Below, piece by piece: positions 56,156-64,000 of a stretch of DNA of 64,000 nucleotides; within the stretch, counting starts at the first letter, position 1, and every line of letters begins with the position of its first letter. Origin of the DNA: Marinicella pacifica. GTDB lineage: Bacteria; Pseudomonadota; Gammaproteobacteria; Xanthomonadales; Marinicellaceae. The notes below the pieces were generated by a model. The model did no database searches and was not told where the DNA came from. It saw nothing but the letters and a program-made list of their open reading frames with translations. The stretch spans positions 1 to 64,000 of the forward strand of contig NZ_BMEO01000006.1 in the NCBI RefSeq assembly GCF_014636635.1. Direction: 5' to 3'. The position numbers and the translations under genes were made by a program.

Positions 56156-57802
56156 TCACATATTCGAATAATTGGGTCCACCACCGCCTTCTGGTGTGGT
56201 CCACACAATGTTCTGCGAAGGATCATTGATGTCACAGGTTTTACAGTGGACACAATTTTGGAAATTAATGCGAAACTTTTGTTCGCCGGATTCTTCCACC
56301 ACCTCAAACACAGCCGCAGGACAGTAGCGCTGAGCCGGTTCAGCCCATTCAGGCAGATTGACCTGAATGGGAATATCAGGATCCTTGAGTTTAATGTGAC
56401 TGGGCTGATCCTCTTCATGGTTGGTGCTGGATAAAAACACCGAAGATAAACGGTCAAAGGTGATTTCACCATCCGGTTTAGGGTATTCAATCGGGGTACT
56501 TTCTGCGGCCGGCTGATAACTGGCGTAATCCGGCTGCTTCAGACGCCAGGTAAATGGCATGTGACCCTGCATGATGTTTTGATCAATATAGGTAAAAGCA
56601 GCGCCCCAAAAAGTGCCTAATTTATTTAATGCCGGTTCAAAATTTCGGGATTTTTTCAATTCATGATAAATACTCGAACGTTCAATTTCTTCGGCATATA
56701 AAGTGAGTTCTGAATTAGGTGATGTCGTGTCTAAATGTTTAGCCAGCGTTTCAGCGGCAATCAGACCTGATTTTAAAGCTGTATGCGTGCCTTTGATTTT
56801 AACCGGATTGAGAAAGCCGGCATCACAACCCACCAGCAGGCCACCGGGAAAAGTGAGTTTAGGTAAAGACTGAAAGCCGCCTTTATTTAAAGCCCGGGCA
56901 CCATAAGATATGCGCTGACCGTTTTTTAGCAAATTTTTAATAACCGGGTTGAGTTTCCATTGCTGGAAGGTTTCGAAGGGGCTGAAATAGGGGTTTTTAT
57001 AATTTAAAGCCACCACAAAGCCAAGTGAAACCTGTCCGGGCGCTGAATGGTATAAAAACCCACCACCTTCGGTGTGGTTATCTAACGGCCAGCCTAAGGT
57101 GTGTACCACTTCACCGGGTTGCGACAATTCTTCATCAATTTGCCAGATTTCCTTAAAACCCAGACCATAATGTTGTGGATCACAATCTTTTTCCAAATCA
57201 AACTGCTGCTTTAATTGTTTACCCAATGAACCGCGGCAACCTTCTGCAAAAATCGTTTGCTTAGCCAGTAACTCATACCCCGGCTCAAAACTGTCCTTCG
57301 GTTGGCCGTCATGGCCGACACCCATATCACCGGTGATGATGCCTTTAACCGCACCGTCATCGCCATAGATCAGTTCAGATGCTGGGAAACCCGGGAATAT
57401 ATTGACCCCCAGATTTTCTGCCTGCTCACCCAGCCAGCGACATAATTGCCCCAATGAAATAATGTAATTGCCATGATTGCGCATGGGTTTGGGAATAAAC
57501 AGGCCGGGCACTTTTGTGGCCTTGTCGATACCCCTTAAATAATAAAAGGTGTCATCGGTCACTTCTGTATTGACCGGCGCGCCCATGTTTTTCCAATCCG
57601 GAAATAATTCACTTAAAGCCTCGGTTTCGATAACCGCGCCGGACATAATATGTGCACCAATTTCAGAGCCTTTTTCTACCAGCGCAATTTGCCAGTCTTT
57701 GTTCTGTTCCTGTGATAATTGCGCCAGACGGCAAGCTGTGGCCAAACCGGCCGGTCCGCCGCCGACAATCACGACATCAAATTCCATGGATTCTCTGTTC
57801 AT
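56156..57802 (-). CDS. Electron transfer flavoprotein-ubiquinone oxidoreductase
   Basis: The 548-residue enzyme passes electrons from fatty-acid and amino-acid dehydrogenases through ETF to ubiquinone. The FAD-binding VVIVGGGPAGLATACRL is at the N-terminus, a ubiquinone-binding middle region follows, and the C-terminal [4Fe-4S] site has CPAAVFEV and FQNCVHCKTCDI. Its start overlaps coq7 by four bases, so an enzyme that makes ubiquinone and one that uses it are co-transcribed. Confidence 0.94.
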   Translation of the reverse strand: MNRESMEFDVVIVGGGPAGLATACRLAQLSQEQNKDWQIALVEKGSEIGAHIMSGAVIETEALSELFPDWKNMGAPVNTEVTDDTFYYLRGIDKATKVPGLFIPKPMRNHGNYIISLGQLCRWLGEQAENLGVNIFPGFPASELIYGDDGAVKGIITGDMGVGHDGQPKDSFEPGYELLAKQTIFAEGCRGSLGKQLKQQFDLEKDCDPQHYGLGFKEIWQIDEELSQPGEVVHTLGWPLDNHTEGGGFLYHSAPGQVSLGFVVALNYKNPYFSPFETFQQWKLNPVIKNLLKNGQRISYGARALNKGGFQSLPKLTFPGGLLVGCDAGFLNPVKIKGTHTALKSGLIAAETLAKHLDTTSPNSELTLYAEEIERSSIYHELKKSRNFEPALNKLGTFWGAAFTYIDQNIMQGHMPFTWRLKQPDYASYQPAAESTPIEYPKPDGEITFDRLSSVFLSSTNHEEDQPSHIKLKDPDIPIQVNLPEWAEPAQRYCPAAVFEVVEESGEQKFRINFQNCVHCKTCDINDPSQNIVWTTPEGGGGPNYSNM

Positions 57803-58443
57803 ATTCGATAACTCACAAATTTCATTAATTGGGAAAGTCCTGTCATTAACACTTTGACAGGTTGGGGCAGTTCAATACCACCGGCTTGTTTGGCATTTTC
57901 GCCGTGGCGTATTTCATCCAGTTGCATCTGTTTCAAAATGGCGGCCGAGCGGGGATCCTTATCGCCAATGTCATCCAGGTGGTCTTGTAAATGACTTTCT
58001 ACCTGACGTTCGGTTTCAATCACAAAGCCGTAACTCACTGCATCACCAAAAAAAGCCGCTGTACTGCCAATGGCAAAAGAATGGGCATACCAAAAAACAT
58101 TGGTTTTACTCACCGGTTCACGCAGTTCATCCAAACGAACCTGGCACCAGTTTAAATGGTCATGTTCTTCTGCTGCGGCTTGTCGCAAATGGGCGTGAGT
58201 TCTAACATCTTTGGCCCACAGGGCCTGGCCATTGTAGAGTGCCTGGGCACACACTTCTCCGGTGTGGTTAATGCGCATCAAACCGCCAATGTGTTGTTTT
58301 TGCTGATCATTTAAATCAGGTTTTGTCACTGCATCGCCCGGGTGTTTGCGGGTATTGTCACTGACATGGTTAATCACCTTTAAGAAGCGATCAAATTCCG
58401 TCATCAGTCGGTTGGTGAGTGTTTCAGTCATGATTGTAATCAT
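57799..58443 (-). CDS. coq7: Coq7-type demethoxyubiquinone hydroxylase
   Basis: The 214-residue ferritin-like di-iron monooxygenase has ligands in INHTGEVCAQALYNGQ, AAAEEHDHLNW, FVIETERQVESH and LDEIRHGENA, the duplicated E/E-x2-H pattern. It hydroxylates the last ring position of ubiquinone with oxygen and replaces UbiF in many proteobacteria. I used the ATG at 58443; a TTG upstream and an ATG at 58431 are alternatives. It contrasts with the oxygen-independent UbiU/UbiV set at 20-22 kb. Confidence 0.9.
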   Translation of the reverse strand: MITIMTETLTNRLMTEFDRFLKVINHVSDNTRKHPGDAVTKPDLNDQQKQHIGGLMRINHTGEVCAQALYNGQALWAKDVRTHAHLRQAAAEEHDHLNWCQVRLDELREPVSKTNVFWYAHSFAIGSTAAFFGDAVSYGFVIETERQVESHLQDHLDDIGDKDPRSAAILKQMQLDEIRHGENAKQAGGIELPQPVKVLMTGLSQLMKFVSYRI

Positions 58444-58551
58444 TAATTCAAACAATCAGACATTTTAACATTTCAGCACTTATTTTTTGATCAATTCATT
58501 GAAAAATACGCTAAAAGCATTAAATTAATGCATTTCATTGAAGGAAAGTTT

Positions 58552-59280
58552 ATGCGATCGAAATTATGTAGAACAATGGTTTTGTCCTCTTTGGTGCTGG
58601 CATTTCAGGTGGCTATCGCCGATGAAGACAGTCATAACGGTGAATGGTCAGGCTCCGGGCAGTTGGGTTTTTCCATGACATCAGGCAATTCTGACACCGA
58701 AAGTTTAACCGCGGGTTTATTGCTTGAACGCGAATCAGAACAGTGGGTTAACAACCTCAATTTGGATGTGGTGCGGGCTTCCAGTGATGGTAAAGACACC
58801 GCAGAACGATACACCTTGAGCACCCGCAACGGTTATAAACTGGATGCTAATGATTACATTTATTATAACACCCGTTATGACAAGGATAATTTTTCAGGAT
58901 TTGATTACACACTGACCACTTCATTCGGCTGGGGTCATCAATTTGCAGATACCGAAGACTATAAATTCAGTACAGAAATCGGTGTCGGTTATAAAATTGA
59001 AGCCCTGGATGCTGATCGCACTGAAAACACCGGCGCGGTGGCGGTGGGTAAACTTAATTATATGCGCGCCATCACCGAAACCATGAAATTCAGCGAGGTA
59101 CTTTTGGTTGAATCCGGAGAGGATAACACTTTTGTGCAGAATGATATGGGTTTTAAATTTAAAATAAACAGCCAGTTTTCCGTCAAACTGGCCCATCAAT
59201 ACCGTTATAACACCGATGTGGTACCTGGAAAAGTGTCACATGATTCTTTGGTATCGGCTAATCTGGTCTATGACTTTTAA
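58552..59280 (+). CDS. DUF481-type outer-membrane protein
   Basis: The 242-residue protein has a signal peptide (MRSKLCRTMVLSSLVLAFQV) and a barrel-like mature part with alternating polar and aromatic residues (GQLGFSMTSGNSDTESL, FGWGHQFADTEDYK), ending LVSANLVYDF with the terminal phenylalanine of outer-membrane proteins. This matches the DUF481/YdiY family, sometimes called salt-induced. Function unknown. The ATG at 58552 has AAGGAAAG before it. An upstream ATG lacks such a site. Confidence 0.82.
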   Translation: MRSKLCRTMVLSSLVLAFQVAIADEDSHNGEWSGSGQLGFSMTSGNSDTESLTAGLLLERESEQWVNNLNLDVVRASSDGKDTAERYTLSTRNGYKLDANDYIYYNTRYDKDNFSGFDYTLTTSFGWGHQFADTEDYKFSTEIGVGYKIEALDADRTENTGAVAVGKLNYMRAITETMKFSEVLLVESGEDNTFVQNDMGFKFKINSQFSVKLAHQYRYNTDVVPGKVSHDSLVSANLVYDF

Positions 59281-59300
59281 TCTTTTGGTTTAAATAATTT

Positions 59301-59460
59301 GAGACCTCTGCATAAGTCGTGAATTAAGTAAAAATGTCTGAAATCCTGAATTTCTGCGTCAGAAAACTTAGCAATAGCTATTGCTATTACTTGCGTTTGC
59401 TTCCTTGAACTTCAAAATTTCAATCATTTTTTCAATAGCCCAGACTTATGCAGAGGTCTC
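59301..59460. mobile_element. Non-coding 160 bp MITE with target duplication
   Basis: Perfect 18 bp inverted ends (GAGACCTCTGCATAAGTC at 59301-59318 and its complement at 59443-59460) are flanked by the direct repeat AATTT (59296-59300 and 59461-59465). The interior has no gene but a 16 bp palindrome AGCAATAGCTATTGCT (59370-59385). Such an element would be moved by a related full-length insertion sequence elsewhere. Its right end is repeated at 36462-36479. Confidence 0.85.
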
Positions 59461-59468
59461 AATTTGAT

Positions 59469-59493
59469 AAAACCCGGACAATGACCGGGTTTT
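59469..59493 (-). terminator. Terminator of tyrS
   Basis: AAAACCCGG pairs with CCGGGTTTT around a seven-base loop, immediately after and just overlapping the tyrS stop codon. The MITE lies directly beyond it. Confidence 0.7.
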
Positions 59494-60688
59494 ATTTCAG
59501 TGAAATATCAGCGAATTTACGTTTACCCACCTGAAAAACACCCTGAGTGCCCGCAGCCATCATTTTTTTGGGATCGGTTATTTTCTCACCATCGATTTTC
59601 ACCGCGCCTTGATTGACCATGCGAATGGCTTCTGAGGTGCTTGGGCAAAGCCCGGCATTTTTCAGAATATGGGCAATCCCCATTTCGCCGGATTCGGCAT
59701 TGAGCTCCATTACCGGAATATCTTCGGGAATGGCGCCTTTTTGAAACTGGGCTTTAAAGTTGGCCAGGGCTGTTTCTGCCGCCTGTTGGTCATGAAAACG
59801 CGCAATGATTTCAAGGGCCAGTTCAAACTTCGCATCACGCGGGTTCTTGCCATTTGCCACCGCTTGTTTGAGTGCGGCCAAATCCCGGTTACTTCTAAAA
59901 CTCAATAAATCAAAATAACGCCACATCAGTTCATCGGAAATGGACATGATTTTTCCGAACATCACATCCGGTTTTTCATCAATACCAATGTAATTGCCTA
60001 ATGATTTGGACATTTTCTGCACCCCGTCCAAACCTTCCAGTAAAGGCACTGTGATCACCACCTGGGGTTCTTGGCCTGCCTGTGCCTGTAAATGCCGGCC
60101 AACCAGCAAATTAAACTTTTGATCGGTACCACCCAATTCCACATCCGCTTTTAAAGCCACTGAATCATAGCCTTGTACCAGCGGATACATAAATTCATGA
60201 ACTGCAATCGACTGGCCCGATTTATAACGTTTGTTAAAATCATCACGCTCCAGCATACGCGCCACATTATATTGCGCGGATAATTCAATCATATCAGCGG
60301 CTGTCATGGTATTAAACCATTGAGAGTTAAAGGCGATGGTGGTTTTGTCTTTATCCAGGATTTTATAAATTTGTTGCTGATAGGTTTTGGCGTTGTCCAA
60401 CACCTGTTCTCGGGTCAGGGCTTTGCGGGTGGAACTTTTGCCACTCGGATCGCCAATCATACCGGTGAAATCACCAATGAGAAATATAACTTCATGGCCT
60501 AAATCTTGAAACTGGCGCATTTTATTAATCAACACCGTATGCCCCACATGCAAATCAGGTGCAGTGGGATCAAAACCGGCTTTAATTTTTAGTTTTTTGC
60601 CCGAATCGAGTTTTTGTTTTAATTCATCCAGTTTGATGACTTCTTCCGTGCCCCGGCAAATTAATTCCAGGTTTTCTTGTACCGACAT
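59492..60688 (-). CDS. tyrS: Tyrosyl-tRNA synthetase
   Basis: The 398-residue class I synthetase has the HIGH-like motif LHVGHTVL, the KMSKS motif [10 protein letters not shown], and a C-terminal S4-type RNA-binding domain ([20 protein letters not shown]). Length and motif form fit the TyrZ/TyrRS-2 subgroup common in gammaproteobacteria. It charges tRNA-Tyr. It is divergent from the M23 peptidase gene. Confidence 0.95.
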   Translation of the reverse strand: MSVQENLELICRGTEEVIKLDELKQKLDSGKKLKIKAGFDPTAPDLHVGHTVLINKMRQFQDLGHEVIFLIGDFTGMIGDPSGKSSTRKALTREQVLDNAKTYQQQIYKILDKDKTTIAFNSQWFNTMTAADMIELSAQYNVARMLERDDFNKRYKSGQSIAVHEFMYPLVQGYDSVALKADVELGGTDQKFNLLVGRHLQAQAGQEPQVVITVPLLEGLDGVQKMSKSLGNYIGIDEKPDVMFGKIMSISDELMWRYFDLLSFRSNRDLAALKQAVANGKNPRDAKFELALEIIARFHDQQAAETALANFKAQFQKGAIPEDIPVMELNAESGEMGIAHILKNAGLCPSTSEAIRMVNQGAVKIDGEKITDPKKMMAAGTQGVFQVGKRKFADISLK

Positions 60689-60811
60689 AATGAAAGGCTT
60701 CGTTAAAAAGGGGTTAATTCTACAAAACTCATGTGAAAATGAGAACCTAAATTAAAGCAATGTCTCTGAAAATAATTTATAATCGGTCTGAAATGTCAAT
60801 CTACTGGAGAT

Positions 60812-62176
60812 ATGGTTATTAAAGCCCAGGCCATTCCTAACAAAGCAAACCCGACAATTAAACAGCCGGGTTCGGTTAACTCATTTATCACCCCATTCAT
60901 CCGTAATAAAAAAAATTTATTTGTGGTGGCAACAGTGCTTTTTTCACTGTTTGCGCTGGCTGATATGTTATCGGTGGGCGCCGATGCCCATGTGGACGTC
61001 CGGCCTGTGTACAATCAATTAAGCATTCCTGACACGCCATTGATGAGTTTTTCTGAAAACGGTATGATCGGCACCGAACAACTCAAAACCATCCATCATG
61101 TGGTCAAAAAAGGCGAAACCTTATCCGGCATTTTTACTGATGTGGGCTTATCTCAGGGCTTGTTGTTGTCGATTGCGCATTTTAATGAAGACAGTCGCTT
61201 ACTAACCAAAGTGATGCCGGGTAACACCCTAACGTTTCAAATGAACCATGCAGGTGAACTGGCCAGTTTGGCTTATCAGGTTTCAGAATTTAAAACCCTG
61301 TTGATTCATCATGACATTGGGCAGATTTCCACTGAAATCGTGACCCAGGAACAACAGGTTCACCTGGTGAGTACCCACGGTGTGATTGATCACTCAGTGT
61401 TTTCTGCCGGTAAAAAAGCCGGCCTCAGTGATAAAATGGTGATGGATTTGGCCAATATTTTTAGTTGGGACATTGATTTTGTATTAGAAATCAGGGCCGG
61501 TGACCAGTTCAGCTTAATTTACGAAAAAGTGTATAAAAACGGTGAATTTTTGACCGACGGACGCATACTGGCCGCCAGTTTTACCAATCAGGATCGCCAT
61601 TATGAAGCGGTCTTATACGATGACGGTTCCGGCGAAACCCAATATTATGCCCCCAATGGCCGCAGCATGAAAAAAGCCTTTTTACGGGCACCCCTTAATT
61701 TTTCCTACATCAGTTCTAACTTCAACCCTAAACGTTTGCATCCGGTTACAAAACGCGTTAAAGCCCACCGGGGCATCGATTACAGTGCGCCCACAGGCAC
61801 ACCCGTGTATGCCGCCGGTGCGGGTAAAGTGATTCGCTCGGCTTACAATAAATACAACGGACACCATGTATTTATTCAACATCCCAACGGCATAGTGACC
61901 AAATACCTGCATTTCACCAAAAGAGCGGTCAAACAGGGACAGCGGGTGAAACAAAAACAAACCATCGGATATGTGGGTGCCACCGGCCTGGCCACCGGCC
62001 CACATTTGCATTACGAATTTATTTATAACGGCGTGCACCGCAATCCGCGTACCGTTGACCTGCCCAAAGCCGAACCCCTGGCCAAAGATAAGATGGCTGC
62101 TTTTCATGATTATGCCCGTCCCATTTTGGGACAATTGCACAACATTAACCAAGGTTTGATCGCCCGCATTGAATGA
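60812..62176 (+). CDS. OapA/LysM-like M23 peptidoglycan endopeptidase
   Basis: The 454-residue envelope protein has an N-terminal membrane anchor (about 35-53), an OapA/LysM-like cell wall-binding region (about 95-180, VKKGETLSGIF), and a C-terminal M23 domain. The zinc residues are in AHRGIDYSAPTGTPVYAAG and GPHLHYEF. It resembles MepM, which cuts D-Ala-mDAP crosslinks during growth. GGAG precedes the ATG. It overlaps anmK as ATGA, linking wall cutting with recycling. Confidence 0.9.
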   Translation: MVIKAQAIPNKANPTIKQPGSVNSFITPFIRNKKNLFVVATVLFSLFALADMLSVGADAHVDVRPVYNQLSIPDTPLMSFSENGMIGTEQLKTIHHVVKKGETLSGIFTDVGLSQGLLLSIAHFNEDSRLLTKVMPGNTLTFQMNHAGELASLAYQVSEFKTLLIHHDIGQISTEIVTQEQQVHLVSTHGVIDHSVFSAGKKAGLSDKMVMDLANIFSWDIDFVLEIRAGDQFSLIYEKVYKNGEFLTDGRILAASFTNQDRHYEAVLYDDGSGETQYYAPNGRSMKKAFLRAPLNFSYISSNFNPKRLHPVTKRVKAHRGIDYSAPTGTPVYAAGAGKVIRSAYNKYNGHHVFIQHPNGIVTKYLHFTKRAVKQGQRVKQKQTIGYVGATGLATGPHLHYEFIYNGVHRNPRTVDLPKAEPLAKDKMAAFHDYARPILGQLHNINQGLIARIE

Positions 62177-63255
62177 AAACCTTGGGTGTGATGTCCGGCA
62201 CATCTGCCGATGGCATTGATATTGTTCTTATCGAAGATGAACCTTTAACCCTGCTGGCCCGCGGTTATTTTGCTTTCGATAAAGCCTTAAAATCCCGGGT
62301 GTTGGCGGCTATACAAAACAAACCCCTCACAGCTTCTGAAATGGCCGGTCTGGATGCCGATTTAGGCGAAGCTTACAGCGCTGCAATCAATCACTTTATT
62401 ACCCACAATCAGATTGATAAAAGTAGCCTACGGGCGATTGGTTTGCATGGTCAGACGGTGGCACATTTGCCGGATAATGCAGTCCCAAACAGTTGGCAAT
62501 TGGGCCATCCCGCCTGGGTGGCTGCGCAAACCGGTTTACCGGTTATTTGTGATTTCCGGCGCACGGATATAAGCCATGGCGGGCAGGGCGCACCTTTGGC
62601 ACCGGCATTACATGAGGCATTATTTAAACAAACCGGAAGAACCATCGGCGTTTTAAACCTGGGTGGCATTGCCAATTTAACCCTGATTAATGATAATTTA
62701 ATGGGCTTTGATGTGGGGCCGGCCAATTGTTTACTCGATGAATGGTGCCATCAATATACCGGCAAGGCTTACGATGATAAAGGCCAGTGGGGACAGGCCG
62801 GCCAGGTCAGACAACCTTTACTTGAGGCCATGCTGAGTGATCCTTACTTTCGAAAACCCGCACCGAAAAGCACCGGTCGCGAATATTTCAACCAACGCTG
62901 GTTGCGGGCTTTTTTAACAGACAATCCAATCCAGCCAGTTGATGTTCAACGTACATTGATAGAACTGGTGGTGCAATCTGTTCTCAGGGCTGTCAATAAC
63001 TGCCAACCATCGCCGGATCTGCTCATGGTTGCAGGCGGTGGAGTACACAACCATTTTTTAATGGCTTGTTTACAGCAAGGCTTGAAGTGTCCGGTGTTCA
63101 GTACCGAAAAGCAGGGTATCGGGGCAGATGATATTGAAGCGATGTTAATGGCCTGGTTGGCAGCTCGCCATTGTCGTGGCCTTAAAACCGATTTAAGGTC
63201 AGTCACCGGTTGTCAAAAAGCCCACGTCTATGGTATTTACTACGGCATTTACTGA
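62173..63255 (+). CDS. anmK: Anhydro-N-acetylmuramic acid kinase
   Basis: The 360-residue kinase opens and phosphorylates 1,6-anhydroMurNAc from turned-over peptidoglycan. The phosphate loop is LGVMSGTSADGIDIVL; GLHGQTVAH, NLGGIANLT and FDVGPANCLLDEW are further family segments. It is co-transcribed with the M23 peptidase and complements AmgK/MurU at 44-46 kb. The 3' end overlaps the convergent phosphatase gene by seven bases. Confidence 0.95.
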   Translation: MKTLGVMSGTSADGIDIVLIEDEPLTLLARGYFAFDKALKSRVLAAIQNKPLTASEMAGLDADLGEAYSAAINHFITHNQIDKSSLRAIGLHGQTVAHLPDNAVPNSWQLGHPAWVAAQTGLPVICDFRRTDISHGGQGAPLAPALHEALFKQTGRTIGVLNLGGIANLTLINDNLMGFDVGPANCLLDEWCHQYTGKAYDDKGQWGQAGQVRQPLLEAMLSDPYFRKPAPKSTGREYFNQRWLRAFLTDNPIQPVDVQRTLIELVVQSVLRAVNNCQPSPDLLMVAGGGVHNHFLMACLQQGLKCPVFSTEKQGIGADDIEAMLMAWLAARHCRGLKTDLRSVTGCQKAHVYGIYYGIY

Positions 63256-63956
63256 TCCAGCACCAGCACAATGGCCGTGATGTTGTCAGACCCCCCGTTC
63301 TCAAGGGCCTTAATCAGAAGCTGATCACACAGCTCCCCCGGAGCCAGATTTTGTGACAAAATAGATGCGATTTCCGTATCATCCACTTCTTCGGTTAAAC
63401 CATCACTGCAGACCAGGAATTTATCCCCCGGTTGCCAGAGATCAGTCACTCTGGCAATATTTAATTCACTGTTGTCGGTCACACCCAGTGCCTGAGTGAC
63501 CACATTACGGTGCGGATGATTGCGAGCCTGATCGCGGGTGATGAGCTGCTGATCAACCAGCTCCTGAACATAGGAATGATCTGAACTAATGGCAGTCAGT
63601 TCACCATCCCGAAAGCGATATATGCGTGAATCGCCAACCCAGGCACAATGACATTGTTGTGCATCAAACCGGACAATCGCAACCGTGGTTCCCATCGGCA
63701 ACTGGCTTTGCTTTTCCAATGAACAGGCGATTATGGCGTCATTCGCTCGGTAAATGGTATCGGACAAATCATTGTCTTCGACAAGACCCGCCATAATATA
63801 ATCACGTGCCAGGGCACTGGCGATTTCACCATGGTCATGACCGCCCATACCGTCGGCCACCAGGAAGATGTGTTTGTCTGCATCAATGCCGTAAGTGTCT
63901 TCGTTGTGACTGCGTTTAATGCCTTCGTGGCTATTATGGGCCAACCGATAATTCAT
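63249..63956 (-). CDS. PP2C-family serine/threonine phosphatase
   Basis: The 235-residue phosphatase has the metal-binding motifs RSHNEDTYGID, LVADGMGGHDHGEIAS, CSDGLTEEV and GGSDNITAIVL, all acidic ligands present. It lacks membrane or FHA domains and resembles the Stp1/PppA group that reverses Hanks-type kinases, often in type VI secretion or cell wall control. No kinase gene is in the window. An AT-rich region before the start probably holds its promoter. Confidence 0.9.
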   Translation of the reverse strand: MNYRLAHNSHEGIKRSHNEDTYGIDADKHIFLVADGMGGHDHGEIASALARDYIMAGLVEDNDLSDTIYRANDAIIACSLEKQSQLPMGTTVAIVRFDAQQCHCAWVGDSRIYRFRDGELTAISSDHSYVQELVDQQLITRDQARNHPHRNVVTQALGVTDNSELNIARVTDLWQPGDKFLVCSDGLTEEVDDTEIASILSQNLAPGELCDQLLIKALENGGSDNITAIVLVLDQ

Positions 63957-64000
63957 ATTTTTAGGGTAATAGAATATTTTTTGTAAATCATACTTATAGA

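Overview
The window is a 64 kb piece of a gammaproteobacterial chromosome, probably a marine or sediment bacterium that respires oxygen but can also denitrify. I infer this from the gene set: a system I cytochrome c maturation operon, a cytochrome cd1 nitrite reductase, oxygen-independent ubiquinone genes, LapA/LapB, AmgK/MurU and RsgA/Orn. The short C-terminal motif of the large beta-helix protein suggests an affinity with Xanthomonadales or Marinicella-like bacteria, but the species cannot be fixed by reading alone. No rRNA, tRNA or CRISPR array was recognised.

Layout. 0-5 kb: a truncated IS982-type transposase, two unknown envelope genes (one split by a stop codon), a Nudix hydrolase, rsgA, orn and an orphan CheY/PilH-like receiver. 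5-11.8 kb: a complete ccmABCDEFGHI operon on the minus strand, including the short ccmD. 11.8-13 kb: a class III sirtuin (cobB) and two intergenic repeat elements. 13-22.3 kb: an anaerobic respiration island, all on the minus strand: a DNR-type Crp/Fnr regulator, nirS with an extra cytochrome c domain, a TonB-dependent haem-type receptor, ubiT, ubiD, ubiV and ubiU. FNR/DNR boxes lie about 41.5 bp from -10-like hexamers upstream of nirS and ubiU, and a weaker one lies upstream of the receptor gene. 22.3-28.8 kb: accessory DNA with an unknown exported protein, an internally duplicated 1094-residue beta-helix protein of GC-richer composition, and an intact IS4-family element with target duplication.

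28.8-35.2 kb: recN, then grpE-dnaK-dnaJ-dapB. 35.1-37.5 kb: a MASE2-GGDEF diguanylate cyclase broken by a frameshift, a MITE-like end and an outer-membrane protein gene. 37.5-46.1 kb: acnA, then a minus-strand run with hflD, mnmA, a NudJ-like hydrolase, an NhaC antiporter, murU, amgK and a small periplasmic protein gene. 46.3-52.3 kb: plsC, lapA-lapB, a WecA/WbpL-type transferase, a WbpM-type epimerase/dehydratase and galU, that is, phospholipid, LPS and surface polysaccharide genes. 52.3-64 kb: cdd-hpt, a peroxiredoxin-DUF4920 fusion, a GntP permease, a cold-shock protein, coq7-ETF:ubiquinone oxidoreductase, a DUF481 outer-membrane protein, a 160 bp MITE, tyrS, an M23 peptidase with anmK, and a PP2C phosphatase.

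How the genes fit together. The ccm operon supplies haem c attachment for the multi-haem NirS. The regulator, nirS, the haem-type receptor and the oxygen-independent ubiquinone genes look like one nitric-oxide or low-oxygen regulon. The oxygen-dependent Coq7 is present elsewhere in the window, so two ubiquinone hydroxylation routes coexist. AmgK, MurU and AnmK form a peptidoglycan recycling route. Broken genes, IS remnants, a MITE and GC-rich repeats show moderate genome plasticity.
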